Part shown: piece after piece, positions 1 through 7,886 of the stretch | How positions within the stretch are numbered: position 1 is the first letter of the stretch | How the letters are laid out: the number at the start of each line of letters is the position of its first letter | Assembly: GCF_001439845.1 (NCBI RefSeq) | Contig: NZ_JYLO01000016.1 | Coordinates: forward strand, 79,041 to 143,040 | Length of the DNA stretch: 64,000 bases | Source: Pseudomonas lactis | Lineage (GTDB): Bacteria; Pseudomonadota; Gammaproteobacteria; Pseudomonadales; Pseudomonadaceae | Reading direction: 5' to 3' | Made by a program: the position numbers and the translations under genes | The notes under the pieces: model-generated | The model's input: only the letters and a program-made list of their open reading frames with translations | The model's database searches: none | Told to the model about the DNA's origin: nothing

Positions 1-623
1 TCAGCCAGCGCGCCCGCATGCTCGGCGCGGTCTCCCACGACCTGCGCACCCCGCTCTCGCGCCTCAAGCTGCGCCTGGAACAGATTGAAGACCCCAAGCT
101 GCAAGGCCAGATGCGCCAGGACCTGGACGACATGATCGGCATGCTCGATGCCACCTTGAGTTACCTGCACGAACAGCGCACCAGCGAGACACGGCATTGG
201 CTCGATGTGCAGGCATTAGTGGAATCTTTGAGTGAAAACGCCCAGGACCAAGGCCGCGACGTGCAATTTTCTGGAACCTGTGCGCCGTTGCAGGTACAGC
301 CGATGGCCCTGCGTTCCTGCCTGAACAACCTGATCGACAACGCCCTGCGCTATGCCGGCACCGCCCGAGTAGAACTGGCCGACAGCCGCGGCGCCCTGGT
401 GATACGGGTGATCGACCACGGCCCGGGAATCGCCGCCGATAAGCGCGAAGCGGTGTTCGAGCCGTTCTTTCGCCTGGAAGGGTCGCGCAACCGCAATTCT
501 GGAGGGGTTGGTTTGGGCATGACCATTGCCAGGGAAGCCGTCGAGCGACTCGGCGGCCACCTGAGCCTAGAGGAGACACCGGGCGGTGGTTTGACGGCGG
601 TGATGTGGTTGCCGAGGGTTTGA
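1..623 (+). CDS. Sensor histidine kinase, C-terminal part (partial)
   Basis: This is the C-terminal kinase core of a two-component sensor; the reading frame is open from base 3, so the sensing part lies outside the window. About 206 residues are visible. The H-box SHDLRTPLSRLKLR has its phospho-accepting His codon at bases 36-38. It is followed by an N-box (NNLIDNALRYA), a G1 box (DHGPGIA), an F-box (FEPFFR) and a G2 box (GVGLGMTIA). This order is the EnvZ-like HisKA plus HATPase_c layout. No receiver domain follows, so the cognate response regulator is probably encoded upstream. The signal it senses cannot be told from this part. The ATG at 18 lies inside the domain and is not a credible start. 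Confidence 0.9.
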   Translation, partial: SQRARMLGAVSHDLRTPLSRLKLRLEQIEDPKLQGQMRQDLDDMIGMLDATLSYLHEQRTSETRHWLDVQALVESLSENAQDQGRDVQFSGTCAPLQVQPMALRSCLNNLIDNALRYAGTARVELADSRGALVIRVIDHGPGIAADKREAVFEPFFRLEGSRNRNSGGVGLGMTIAREAVERLGGHLSLEETPGGGLTAVMWLPRV

Positions 624-658
624 GAACTCCCACCTGCCTGACGCGCCGCGATCCAAAT

Positions 659-745
659 GTGGGAGCTGGCTTGCCTGCGATTGCGTAGTGTCAGTCGATG
701 AGGTGTTGGCTGGCCCAACGCTATCGCAGGCAAGCCAGCTCCCAC
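659..745. repeat. REPIN (two inverted REP sequences)
   Basis: GTGGGAGCTGGCTTGCCTGC faces its inverted copy across about 40 bases. It fills the gap between two convergent genes. The same unit recurs more than ten times in the window. Confidence 0.9.
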
Positions 746-770
746 AGGTACGGCGTCGCACCTACACCCA

Positions 771-1835
771 TCAGTTACACGGTTTGTCTTCGCGGCGCAC
801 CTGGGCCTGGCTCGCGCTCCAGTCTGTCAGCAGGCTGTAAGCCACCGCCAACAACGTCGGGCCGATAAACAGGCCAATAAAGCCGAACGCTATCAACCCG
901 CCAAACACGCCCAACAATACGATAACCAACGGCAAGTTGCCGCCACGGCTGATCAGGTACGGCTTGAGCACGTTATCCACGCCGCTGATCACGAACGTGC
1001 CCCACACGCCCAGGAATACCGCATAGGTGTAATCGCCCTTCCACGCCAGCCACGCCGTGGCCGGGATCCACACCAGCGGCGGTCCCATGGGAATCAGGCT
1101 GAGCAGGAAAGTCACGATACCCAGCACCAGCGCGCCCGGTACGCCGGCGATCAGAAAGCCGATCAGCGCCAGCAGCGCCTGGGCCGCAGCGGTGCCGATC
1201 ACACCATTGACCACTCGCTGCACCGTGCCGGCCACCAGTTCGATGTAATAGCCCGCGCGTTCGCCGATCAGGCGCTCCAACAGGCGATGCACAAACATCG
1301 CCAGGCGCGGCCCGTCACGGTAGAAAAAGAACACGAAGACCAGGCTCAGGGTCAGCTCAAGAATACCGCCGCCAATTTGCGCACTGCGCGCCAACAACCA
1401 ATTGCCGACCTGGCCCAGGTACGGCTTGATGCTCACCATCAGCGCCGCGCCTTGCTGATCAATGCTGTCCCATGTCGCCACCAGGCGCTCGCCGACAAAG
1501 GGTATCGACCCCAACCATGTCGGCGCCTCGGGCAAGCCGTCGACCTGGATGTCCTTGATCAGCGCCACCGCATCACGCACATGGTCAGCCAGGTTGAACC
1601 CCAGCCATACCAATGGCACCGCCACCAGCAACATCCAGCCCAACGTCAGGATGCCAGCGGCCAGGGATTCCCGGCCACCGAGCCAACGGGTGAGCAAACG
1701 CATCAGCGGCCAGCTGGCAAAGGCCAGCACCGCGCCCCAGAACAGCGCCGACCAGAACGGCGCCATGACCCAGAAGCTGGCACCAAACAGCACCAGCAGC
1801 AGGATTTGCACCAGCAGGCGATCGTTATTGAGCAT
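771..1835 (-). CDS. AI-2E family transporter (YdiK/PerM-like membrane protein)
   Basis: A 354-residue polytopic inner-membrane protein of the AI-2E_transport (UPF0118) family. The N-terminus carries paired hydrophobic segments (about residues 8-40 and 60-85). A long soluble stretch follows, and then a C-terminal run of hydrophobic segments containing family-type glycine-rich text such as GVFGGLIAFGFIGLFIGP near residues 310-330. Family members have been linked to autoinducer-2 export or Na+/H+ antiport, but most are untested, so the substrate is open. It stands alone, convergent with the sensor kinase and downstream of the DUF4892 gene by 72 bases. Confidence 0.85.
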   Translation of the reverse strand: MLNNDRLLVQILLLVLFGASFWVMAPFWSALFWGAVLAFASWPLMRLLTRWLGGRESLAAGILTLGWMLLVAVPLVWLGFNLADHVRDAVALIKDIQVDGLPEAPTWLGSIPFVGERLVATWDSIDQQGAALMVSIKPYLGQVGNWLLARSAQIGGGILELTLSLVFVFFFYRDGPRLAMFVHRLLERLIGERAGYYIELVAGTVQRVVNGVIGTAAAQALLALIGFLIAGVPGALVLGIVTFLLSLIPMGPPLVWIPATAWLAWKGDYTYAVFLGVWGTFVISGVDNVLKPYLISRGGNLPLVIVLLGVFGGLIAFGFIGLFIGPTLLAVAYSLLTDWSASQAQVRREDKPCN

Positions 1836-1907
1836 CGGGTATCTCGAGAAGAAGGCTGTAGGAAGAGAGCTTAGGCGAACGGCGCGGGTCCGTTCGCCCT
1901 GTGGTGC

Positions 1908-2726
1908 TTAGCGTATCAGATGCAGGTGCAGTCCTTGGGTTTCACCGCTGCCGGTTTCCAGACGGGCGGTGCGCACGCCCTTCTCAACCAGCGCCTGGCG
2001 CCAGGACTCGGCCTTTGGCCCGCTCAGGCTGACGCGCAGGGTGGTATCGAGGTTCAAGGCGCGGGATATCAGGGTCAGCCAGGTGTCATCCGGTTCGGCG
2101 CCCAGCGCGGGAAAATCCAGCTCGCCGGTGCTTTTGAGTTCACGCAGCAGGGTGGCCGAGGTGGGCAGCAGGTCGCCCAAGGGCGCGCTGGCGTCGAGTT
2201 GCTCCACATGCAGGTAGGCGCGGCGGTTACCACGGGTGATGCCGTACAGCGCGACCAGGGAATTGTCCTGCGGGGCGGCCAGGCGTAGCAGCAGGTATTC
2301 CTGTTGGCCGTCGGCGCCCACCAGCTTGGCGTTGCCGAACACCTCGTTGGCCCACAGGCTGCTTTCGCCACAATCGCGGGCCTTGCACCAGAACAACAAC
2401 TGCGCGCCCTTGGCCTGCAAGGCTTCGCGCGTTGCAGTAAAGGCAGCGCTGGAGCTGTGTTCGGCGGGTAGTTCATAGGTGATTGCAGTGGCTGGGCCGC
2501 GTGCGATGGCCTGGCCTTCGTAGCGCAACTGGCCGCTGATCTTGCGAATCGCGCCCATGGGGTAGATGCGTTCCTTGTCTTCAGCGGGGCGGTAATCGAC
2601 GATTTGCGCATCAACCTGGCGGGCTACCGCCGGTAAATCCTGGCTGCCGGGCAGGTCGGCGGCAAATACCAGGGGGCTGAAACAGCAAATGCCAAGGGCA
2701 CGGATACATCCTTTGCCCAGGCTCAT
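1908..2726 (-). CDS. DUF4892 domain-containing secreted protein
   Basis: A 272-residue protein with an N-terminal signal peptide (hydrophobic core LGICCFSPLVFA, probable cleavage after FAA near residue 23). The rest reads as a soluble periplasmic or outer-membrane-associated protein. It contains the segments DLPAVARQVDAQIVDYRP and LFWCKARDCGESSLWANEVF that are typical of the DUF4892 family, whose function is unknown. The two cysteines in the CKARDCG segment could form a disulfide. Its ATG overlaps the stop of a short upstream ORF in an ATGA arrangement, and its own Shine-Dalgarno is weak, so translation may be coupled. No operon partner of known function is adjacent. Confidence 0.8.
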   Translation of the reverse strand: MSLGKGCIRALGICCFSPLVFAADLPGSQDLPAVARQVDAQIVDYRPAEDKERIYPMGAIRKISGQLRYEGQAIARGPATAITYELPAEHSSSAAFTATREALQAKGAQLLFWCKARDCGESSLWANEVFGNAKLVGADGQQEYLLLRLAAPQDNSLVALYGITRGNRRAYLHVEQLDASAPLGDLLPTSATLLRELKSTGELDFPALGAEPDDTWLTLISRALNLDTTLRVSLSGPKAESWRQALVEKGVRTARLETGSGETQGLHLHLIR

Positions 2727-2779
2727 CGGATCAGTGAGCCCTGGCCAATGTTGGTCACAGCGATATTGAGTGTGTTCAT
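2723..2779 (-). CDS. Possible 18-codon leader ORF upstream of DUF4892 gene
   Basis: This short ORF encodes MNTLNIAVTNIGQGSLIR. It has a strong ribosome binding site (AAAGGGAG, six bases before the ATG). Its stop overlaps the start of the DUF4892 gene as ATGA. By contrast the DUF4892 start has only a weak, distant AGGG. The arrangement suggests a translated leader or a coupling device. It is too short to judge from composition, and it might instead be a decayed remnant of a longer gene. Confidence 0.4.
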   Translation of the reverse strand: MNTLNIAVTNIGQGSLIR

Positions 2780-2828
2780 GGTTGACTCCCTTTCAATCCG
2801 CCCAGCCTCGGCAGTTGACCCCGCCAAG

Positions 2829-3683
2829 TCAAGGCGTGGAGAAGAACCGATTGAAACAGTCTGCAACAAGAGCCGCGCCGGGCTCATCATTCAGGTGTAA
2901 ATGATGGCCGCCTGGCAGCGTGGTAACCGTGAAGGGTAGCTGAGAAAGCAATTCGGGATGTTTCGCCAGCATGCCGTCAGCCGCGACCACCAACTGCGTA
3001 GGGCACCCTACCCGTCGCACGAAGGCCATGGCTTGTTCGTCGGTCAGGCGCATCGGCGACGCCAGGGTCAGGCGGCTATCGCTGCGCCAGGTGTAACCGC
3101 CCGGTACCGGCATCAAACCGCGCTGGGCCAGGAGCTGCGCCGCTTCACGACTGACCGCCACTACGCCTTTCATCCGCGCCTCAACGGCCCGATCAAGGCT
3201 GTTGTAGACGGGTTTGCGCTTGTTCTGCAGGCTCAATTGCGCCTGCAACGCCATGCCCAGGCGCTCGGCCGCGTTCTCGCCGCTGGCGGTCGGCGGGATC
3301 ACACCGTCGATCAGGCCCAGGTGCGTCACCCGCTCCGGCAAGGCCCCGGCCAACACCAGGGAGACGATGGCGCCAAGAGAGTGGCCGAGTAATGCAAAAC
3401 GTTTCCAGCCCAGTTGCTCGGCCACCTGCAGCACGTCGTAGACGTAATCCCACAAGGCATAACCGGCGCCAGCCGGGCGGTGCGCCGAATGCCCATGCCC
3501 GGCCATGTCCAGGGCGACGATGCGCAACCCGTGCAACTTGGGCGCCAGGCGCGCAAAGCTGTTGGCGTTGTCCAGCCAGCCATGCAAAGCAATCACCGGC
3601 AGCCCATCCTCGGGCCCGAACAGATGCGCGGCCAATTCGATGTGCGGCAAGCTCAGGCGAACCTCTTCGACAGGCGTACTCAT
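2829..3683 (-). CDS. Alpha/beta fold hydrolase
   Basis: A 284-residue cytoplasmic serine hydrolase of the alpha/beta superfamily. The N-terminal HGWLDNANSF segment gives the oxyanion-hole region, GHSLGA (near residue 97) is the nucleophile elbow, and GGHHLHLNDEP near the C-terminus holds the likely catalytic His. The start was placed at the ATG that overlaps the upstream gene's stop as ATGA, since translational coupling with that hydrolase is likely; an ATG six bases earlier is possible. No signal peptide is visible. It is the last gene of a set with a second hydrolase, a thioesterase and an acyl-CoA ligase, which points to an acyl or ester substrate. The actual substrate is unknown. Confidence 0.85.
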   Translation of the reverse strand: MSTPVEEVRLSLPHIELAAHLFGPEDGLPVIALHGWLDNANSFARLAPKLHGLRIVALDMAGHGHSAHRPAGAGYALWDYVYDVLQVAEQLGWKRFALLGHSLGAIVSLVLAGALPERVTHLGLIDGVIPPTASGENAAERLGMALQAQLSLQNKRKPVYNSLDRAVEARMKGVVAVSREAAQLLAQRGLMPVPGGYTWRSDSRLTLASPMRLTDEQAMAFVRRVGCPTQLVVAADGMLAKHPELLSQLPFTVTTLPGGHHLHLNDEPGAALVADCFNRFFSTP

Positions 3684-4483
3684 GCGCAACTGCGCTCGCG
3701 GGCCTGCCAGCGGGCGAACAGGTTTTTGATCAAGGCAGCGGTGTCCTGGGGGCGTTCAAGAGGGAACATATGGCCCCCGGGCATGGTGAGCATTTCGCCC
3801 ATGGGCAAGCGGTCGACACCGCTGGCATGGTGACGCATCACCACCCGGCTCTGGCGGCCACGCACCACGGCCAGCGGCACCTTCAACTGGCGCACCTGGC
3901 CCGGGCTGGTGTGGGGCACGCCGCGATAGATGCTGATTTCGGTGGCTGGGTCGAACCGCAGACGCAGGCGATCGCCCACTTGCTGCAGACCATGTTGCAG
4001 GTACGCGTCAAAGCAATCGGGGTCAAAGCCACGGAACAGGGTCTTGGCGGCGAAATAGCTGCGCGCGGTCTCCAGGTCGGTGAATTCTTCGCGCCGGCCA
4101 AGCGTGCGCCCGGCTGGGGTGAGGCGGTCGATAAAGCCAAAGCGCTTGGCAGCGCGGATCACCCAGCGGTCTGCGCGGGTGAGCACCGGCGAATCCAACA
4201 TCACCACGCCCCGGTACAGGTGCGGGCAACGCATGGCCGCGTGCAAATGCAGCACGCCGCCCAGGGAATGGCCCACGCCCCATACCGGCTCTGGCTGCTG
4301 CTCCAGATGGTGGATCAGCTCGTCCACCAGGTTCTGCCAGTTATCATCCACCGGGAACCTGGGGTCGTGGCCGTGCTGCGGCAGATGCGCCACCGTATAT
4401 TCCGGGGCCAGGGCGGCAAAAAGCTTGCCGTAGGTGGCCGAAGGGAAACCATTGGCGTGGGTAAAAAACACATGCTGCGGCAT
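3680..4483 (-). CDS. Alpha/beta fold hydrolase
   Basis: A 267-residue alpha/beta hydrolase, only distantly similar to the hydrolase downstream. It begins MPQHVFFTHANGFPSATYGK, where HANGFP is an HGxP-like oxyanion segment. GVGHSLGGVLHLHAA (near residue 91) is the nucleophile elbow, and MPGGHMFPLERP near residue 243 carries the catalytic His. No signal peptide or membrane segment is present. The gene overlaps the next one by four bases, so the pair is very probably co-translated. A gap of 97 bases separates it from the thioesterase upstream, where a separate promoter could sit. The substrate cannot be inferred. Confidence 0.85.
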   Translation of the reverse strand: MPQHVFFTHANGFPSATYGKLFAALAPEYTVAHLPQHGHDPRFPVDDNWQNLVDELIHHLEQQPEPVWGVGHSLGGVLHLHAAMRCPHLYRGVVMLDSPVLTRADRWVIRAAKRFGFIDRLTPAGRTLGRREEFTDLETARSYFAAKTLFRGFDPDCFDAYLQHGLQQVGDRLRLRFDPATEISIYRGVPHTSPGQVRQLKVPLAVVRGRQSRVVMRHHASGVDRLPMGEMLTMPGGHMFPLERPQDTAALIKNLFARWQARERSCA

Positions 4484-4580
4484 ACAGGTTCCATCAACAA
4501 AAACAGAGGGGGATTGTCACCATGCCCGGCCCCTACAGCAATGACTGTAACTGCCAGGAATGATGACACTCACGCCACGC

Positions 4581-5024
4581 CTATCGCGCCGGCGGTTGTT
4601 CACCCAGCGGCACCACGGCCATGGTCAAGCGTGAGACACAACTGGCCTTGCCCTCGTCGCTGCTCAAGCGGATATCCCACACCTGGGTAGTGCGCCCGAT
4701 ATGGATAGCCTTGGCCACCGCCGTCACCCGACCGCTGCGCACACCGCGCAGATGGTTGGCGTTGACCTCCAGGCCCACGCAATAGAACTTGCTTGCATCA
4801 ATGCACAAATAGGCGGCCATGGAGCCGACACTTTCGGCCAGCACCACCGAGGCGCCGCCGTGCAGCAGGCCGTAGGGCTGATGGGTGCGGTGGTCGACCA
4901 CCATACTGGCGGTAAGGGATTCGTCGTCGAAGCTTTCGAAACGAATATCCAGCATTTCACCGATGGTGTTTTTCTGGATCGCGTTGAGGTGTTCGATATT
5001 CGGTTGGGTACGCCACAGGCTCAT
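4581..5024 (-). CDS. Hotdog-fold thioesterase (PaaI/EntH-like)
   Basis: A 147-residue single hotdog-domain acyl-CoA thioesterase. The motif HGGASVVLAESVGSMAA (about residues 55-71) matches the HGG...E active-site helix of the 4-hydroxybenzoyl-CoA/EntH/MenI group, with Glu as the catalytic residue. The N-terminal segment NTIGEMLDIRFE and the length also fit. It would hydrolyse acyl-CoA or aryl-CoA thioesters in the cytoplasm. It lies 30 bases downstream of an acyl-CoA ligase gene on the same strand, a pairing that suggests the two act on the same acyl-CoA pool, one making and one cleaving thioesters. Confidence 0.88.
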   Translation of the reverse strand: MSLWRTQPNIEHLNAIQKNTIGEMLDIRFESFDDESLTASMVVDHRTHQPYGLLHGGASVVLAESVGSMAAYLCIDASKFYCVGLEVNANHLRGVRSGRVTAVAKAIHIGRTTQVWDIRLSSDEGKASCVSRLTMAVVPLGEQPPAR

Positions 5025-5054
5025 ACGGTTGTCCTTGTTGGTTTTATTACGACC

Positions 5055-6704
5055 CTAATCCTGCCACAGAACGGTTTCGGCGCGCGCGCTCCACGCTTGT
5101 AATTGTGGCCCGTACGTCGACTCGATCACGTTGCGTTTGATCTTCAAGGTCGGCGTGAGAAAACCGTTTTCCACTGCCCAGTGATCTTTCACCACCACCA
5201 GTTGCCCCATGCGCTCATGCTTATCCAGGCCGGCATTCACCTGTGCCAGCCAACGCTGAAGGCCACTGCCTAGGGCGTGGCGGTCCTCGCCCGGCGCCGA
5301 CAACACGCACAGCCCGATCGGTGCGCTGAGCCCCTCGCCGACCACACACACCTGTTCAATACGCGCATGTTCGGCCAGGCGGTTTTCAATCGGCGCCGGG
5401 GCCACGTATTTGCCTTTGCTGGTCTTGAAGATCTCCTTGAGGCGCCCGGTCAGGCGCAGACGACCGTCAGCGTCCTGCTCGCCCTTGTCACCCGTGCGCA
5501 GGAAGCCATCTGCGGTGAGCGTATCCGCGGTTTTCTGCGGGTCCTTGAAATAGCCCAGCATGGTCGCGCCACTGTGTACCTGCACTTCGCCTGACGGGTC
5601 GATGCGCACTTGCACACCTGGGCAGGACTGGCCGATCCAACCGAGCCTTTGCCCACCAGGGCGACACACATGGGAATAGCCGCAGTTTTCGGTCATGCCA
5701 TACACCTCCAGCACATCCAGGCCCAGGCGCTGATACCAACGCAGCAACGCCTCGGGCACCGGCGCCGCGCCGGACAGGGCGATGCGCAACGCATCCAGCC
5801 CCAGGCCGGCGAGGACTTTATGGCCGACGCGCTTGCCGATAAAAGGCAGGCGTAACAAGGTATCGAGGCGTTTTTCCGGGATTTTGGCGTAGACGCCCAG
5901 TTGAAATTTGGTCCAGATACGCGGCACACCAAACAAGGCCGTCGGCCGCGCCCTGCGCAGATCGGTGAGGAAGGTCTCCAGGCTCTCGGCGAAAAAAACG
6001 GTTTGCCCGGTATAGATCGACGCCATTTCGACAAACATCCGCTCCGCCACATGGCACAGCGGCAGGTACGACAGCAACCGGTCACCCTCCCCCAGGCCGA
6101 ACAACTCAGTACCGCGCGTGGCAGCAAACCCCAAGGCGCCGAAACTGTGCATCACCCCTTTAGGCAGGCCAGTAGTACCGGAGGTGTAGATAATAGTGGC
6201 CAGGCTGGCGGCATCCGGTAGCGGGTTGTCCTGGATCGGTGAACAGGCTTGCAGGTCCGCCCAACAGAAATCGAAAGTCTCCTCCGGACACAGCGGCAGG
6301 CTGATAGTCGGCACCCCCTCAGGAACGCCAGGCGCCATCGCCGGCCAGTCATCGAGTTTACCGATCAACGCCAATCGCGCCTGCGAGTGGGTCAGCACAT
6401 GGGCGACGGACTCAGCGGTGAGGTTGGGATAAAGCGGCACCGACACATGCCCGGCCATCCAGATCGCCAGGTCGGCGATGATCCAGTGGGCGCAGTTTTT
6501 TGAAATCAAGGCAATGTGCGAACCCTGGGGCAACTCCCGCGCGCGCAGCCAGTGCGCGGCGCAACGGGCCTGGTGGCCGACATCGCCCCAGGTGAGGGCC
6601 TGCACCTCACCGCCGCCGATGGGCTGAACGAGGAAGACTTTGCGCGGGTGCCGCGCTTCACGCTCGAAGAAGACCTGCAACGGCAAACGAAAAGCGACAG
6701 GCAT
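5055..6704 (-). CDS. AMP-dependent long-chain acyl-CoA ligase
   Basis: A 549-residue ANL-superfamily enzyme that activates a carboxylic acid through an acyl-AMP to the CoA thioester. The P-loop-like AMP motif IYTSGTTGLPKGVMHS lies near residues 177-192, YGMTENCG near 335 is the A5 motif, and DGFLRTGDKGEQD near 405 holds the conserved TGD Asp. FKTSKGKYVAPAPIEN near 440 is typical of long-chain ligases of the FAA/FadD15 type. The start is the ATG at 6704, which has AAAGGAG eight bases upstream; an in-frame ATG at 6800 lacks support. It heads a set with a thioesterase and two hydrolases. Chain-length preference is not readable from sequence. Confidence 0.9.
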   Translation of the reverse strand: MPVAFRLPLQVFFEREARHPRKVFLVQPIGGGEVQALTWGDVGHQARCAAHWLRARELPQGSHIALISKNCAHWIIADLAIWMAGHVSVPLYPNLTAESVAHVLTHSQARLALIGKLDDWPAMAPGVPEGVPTISLPLCPEETFDFCWADLQACSPIQDNPLPDAASLATIIYTSGTTGLPKGVMHSFGALGFAATRGTELFGLGEGDRLLSYLPLCHVAERMFVEMASIYTGQTVFFAESLETFLTDLRRARPTALFGVPRIWTKFQLGVYAKIPEKRLDTLLRLPFIGKRVGHKVLAGLGLDALRIALSGAAPVPEALLRWYQRLGLDVLEVYGMTENCGYSHVCRPGGQRLGWIGQSCPGVQVRIDPSGEVQVHSGATMLGYFKDPQKTADTLTADGFLRTGDKGEQDADGRLRLTGRLKEIFKTSKGKYVAPAPIENRLAEHARIEQVCVVGEGLSAPIGLCVLSAPGEDRHALGSGLQRWLAQVNAGLDKHERMGQLVVVKDHWAVENGFLTPTLKIKRNVIESTYGPQLQAWSARAETVLWQD

Positions 6705-6790
6705 GGGACGCGCTCCTTTGTGATCCGAGATACAGCCGACCAAGCACTTGCTTGGTTGACGGTATAGCACAGGTAAAGGAAATGGCTTGT

Positions 6791-7069
6791 CGCTAACCAC
6801 GATGCGAAGCGAGCCGCTCTTGATCTGCTCTTGATCTTGATCTCAGGCGCCCTGTCGAACCACGCTGGCCGGAATTCCGGGTCCTTTTCCAAAAGTCAGG
6901 GCGGAACTCTAAGTGGCCGTTACCGCAGGAATGGATATGTACTCGGTATAACAGTGTCGCCTGTCAGGTCGTCATCGCAGGCAAGCCAGCTCCCACAGTT
7001 GGATCGCGGGGTGTCAGCGAGATAGGCGTCGGCGGCAGGCCGTCGCGGGAGCAAGCGCCCTCGCCACAG
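6791..7069 (+). repeat. Dispersed noncoding repeat, copy 1 (contains a REP)
   Basis: This 280-base stretch shares long identical blocks, in the same order, with 61329-61630: CGCTAACCACGATGCGAAGC, GAGCCGCTCTTGATCTG, CTAAGTGGCCGTTACC, GTTGGATCG and GGGGTGTCAG. Copy 1 lacks about 30 bases that copy 2 has near the middle. A REP sequence (6974-6997) sits inside it. No coding potential is seen. It fills the gap between the acyl-CoA ligase start and sixA. Confidence 0.8.
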
Positions 7070-7082
7070 CGTCGCACGATGC

Positions 7083-7532
7083 CTAGGGATTCTTCACACC
7101 CACCAGACTCATCAACCCCGCCAACGGAAAATCACCCTCAAGCTCCGCCAGGCTGGCCGTGTACATCGGCTGTGGCTGACGCTGATGCCCATGCTGCAAA
7201 AAACTGATCAGGCTGCCCACCAGCGGTTGGTGGCTGACCAACAGCACGTCGTCATCGCTGTCGAGTTTCTCCAGCACTCGCTGAACATCCCCATCGGGCG
7301 TCAGCCACGGCACAGTACGGATTTCGGGCTGAAACCCCAGCACATCGCGCACCAACTGCGCCGTCTGTTGCGCCCTTACATAAGGGCTGGCAATGATGGC
7401 GCCCAAGGGCTGGCCAATCAGGTGCGCAGCACTGCGCAAGACTTCGGCACGCCCATGCTCGGTAAGGTTGCGCTCGGCGTCCGTGCGCGCATGCGCTTGG
7501 GCCTCACCGTGACGCAGAATCCATACCTTCAT
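7083..7532 (-). CDS. sixA: Phosphohistidine phosphatase SixA
   Basis: A 149-residue histidine phosphatase. It opens MKVWILRHGEAQAHA, where RHG carries the nucleophilic His8, and ASPYVRAQQTAQ near residue 48 is the second conserved Arg block. VSHQPLVGSLISFL near 99 gives the second catalytic His. SixA removes phosphate from phosphohistidine, classically on the ArcB Hpt domain and on PTS-Ntr proteins. The start overlaps the stop of the upstream DUF4389 gene by four bases (ATGA), so it is translated as part of a gpsA-DUF4389-sixA operon. The length matches the family. Confidence 0.92.
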   Translation of the reverse strand: MKVWILRHGEAQAHARTDAERNLTEHGRAEVLRSAAHLIGQPLGAIIASPYVRAQQTAQLVRDVLGFQPEIRTVPWLTPDGDVQRVLEKLDSDDDVLLVSHQPLVGSLISFLQHGHQRQPQPMYTASLAELEGDFPLAGLMSLVGVKNP

Positions 7533-7876
7533 AGCTTCGGCTCTTCATCACGCACCGGGTGCGGTGCCGGCGGTACGCTGTGGGCCGCTTCACCTTCGGG
7601 CGCACGCGGGGTTGGCCAATCGGCAAACGGCCAGGGCTTTTGTTCGGTGTGAAAGCTGCCAAAGCGGCCGATCTGCGCCAGGAACTGGCTGAGGCTGTCG
7701 CCAAAACTCATAAGGCCCAGGTTGGGTGCGCCGTAAATCAGCCGGTAAATCAATTGGACCACCACCAGCGCGCCGAGCAGGAATTGCGCCACCTGCCACA
7801 CCAGCGCAAACACCAGCATCCACAGGATGCGCAAGACAATCGACTCGTAAGGAGGGGCAGCTTTGGGATCGTTCAT
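7529..7876 (-). CDS. DUF4389 domain-containing membrane protein
   Basis: A 115-residue protein with two closely spaced hydrophobic segments (about residues 14-32 and 33-50, LRILWMLVFALVWQVAQF). A proline-rich, charged C-terminal tail of roughly 45 residues probably faces the cytoplasm. The segment GDSLSQFLAQIGRFGSFHTE is typical of DUF4389 proteins, whose function is unknown. The start at 7876 lies ten bases after the gpsA stop; an earlier in-frame ATG would fall inside gpsA. It overlaps sixA by four bases, so the three genes form one translation-coupled unit. Confidence 0.82.
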   Translation of the reverse strand: MNDPKAAPPYESIVLRILWMLVFALVWQVAQFLLGALVVVQLIYRLIYGAPNLGLMSFGDSLSQFLAQIGRFGSFHTEQKPWPFADWPTPRAPEGEAAHSVPPAPHPVRDEEPKL

Positions 7877-7886
7877 GACGCGTTCC

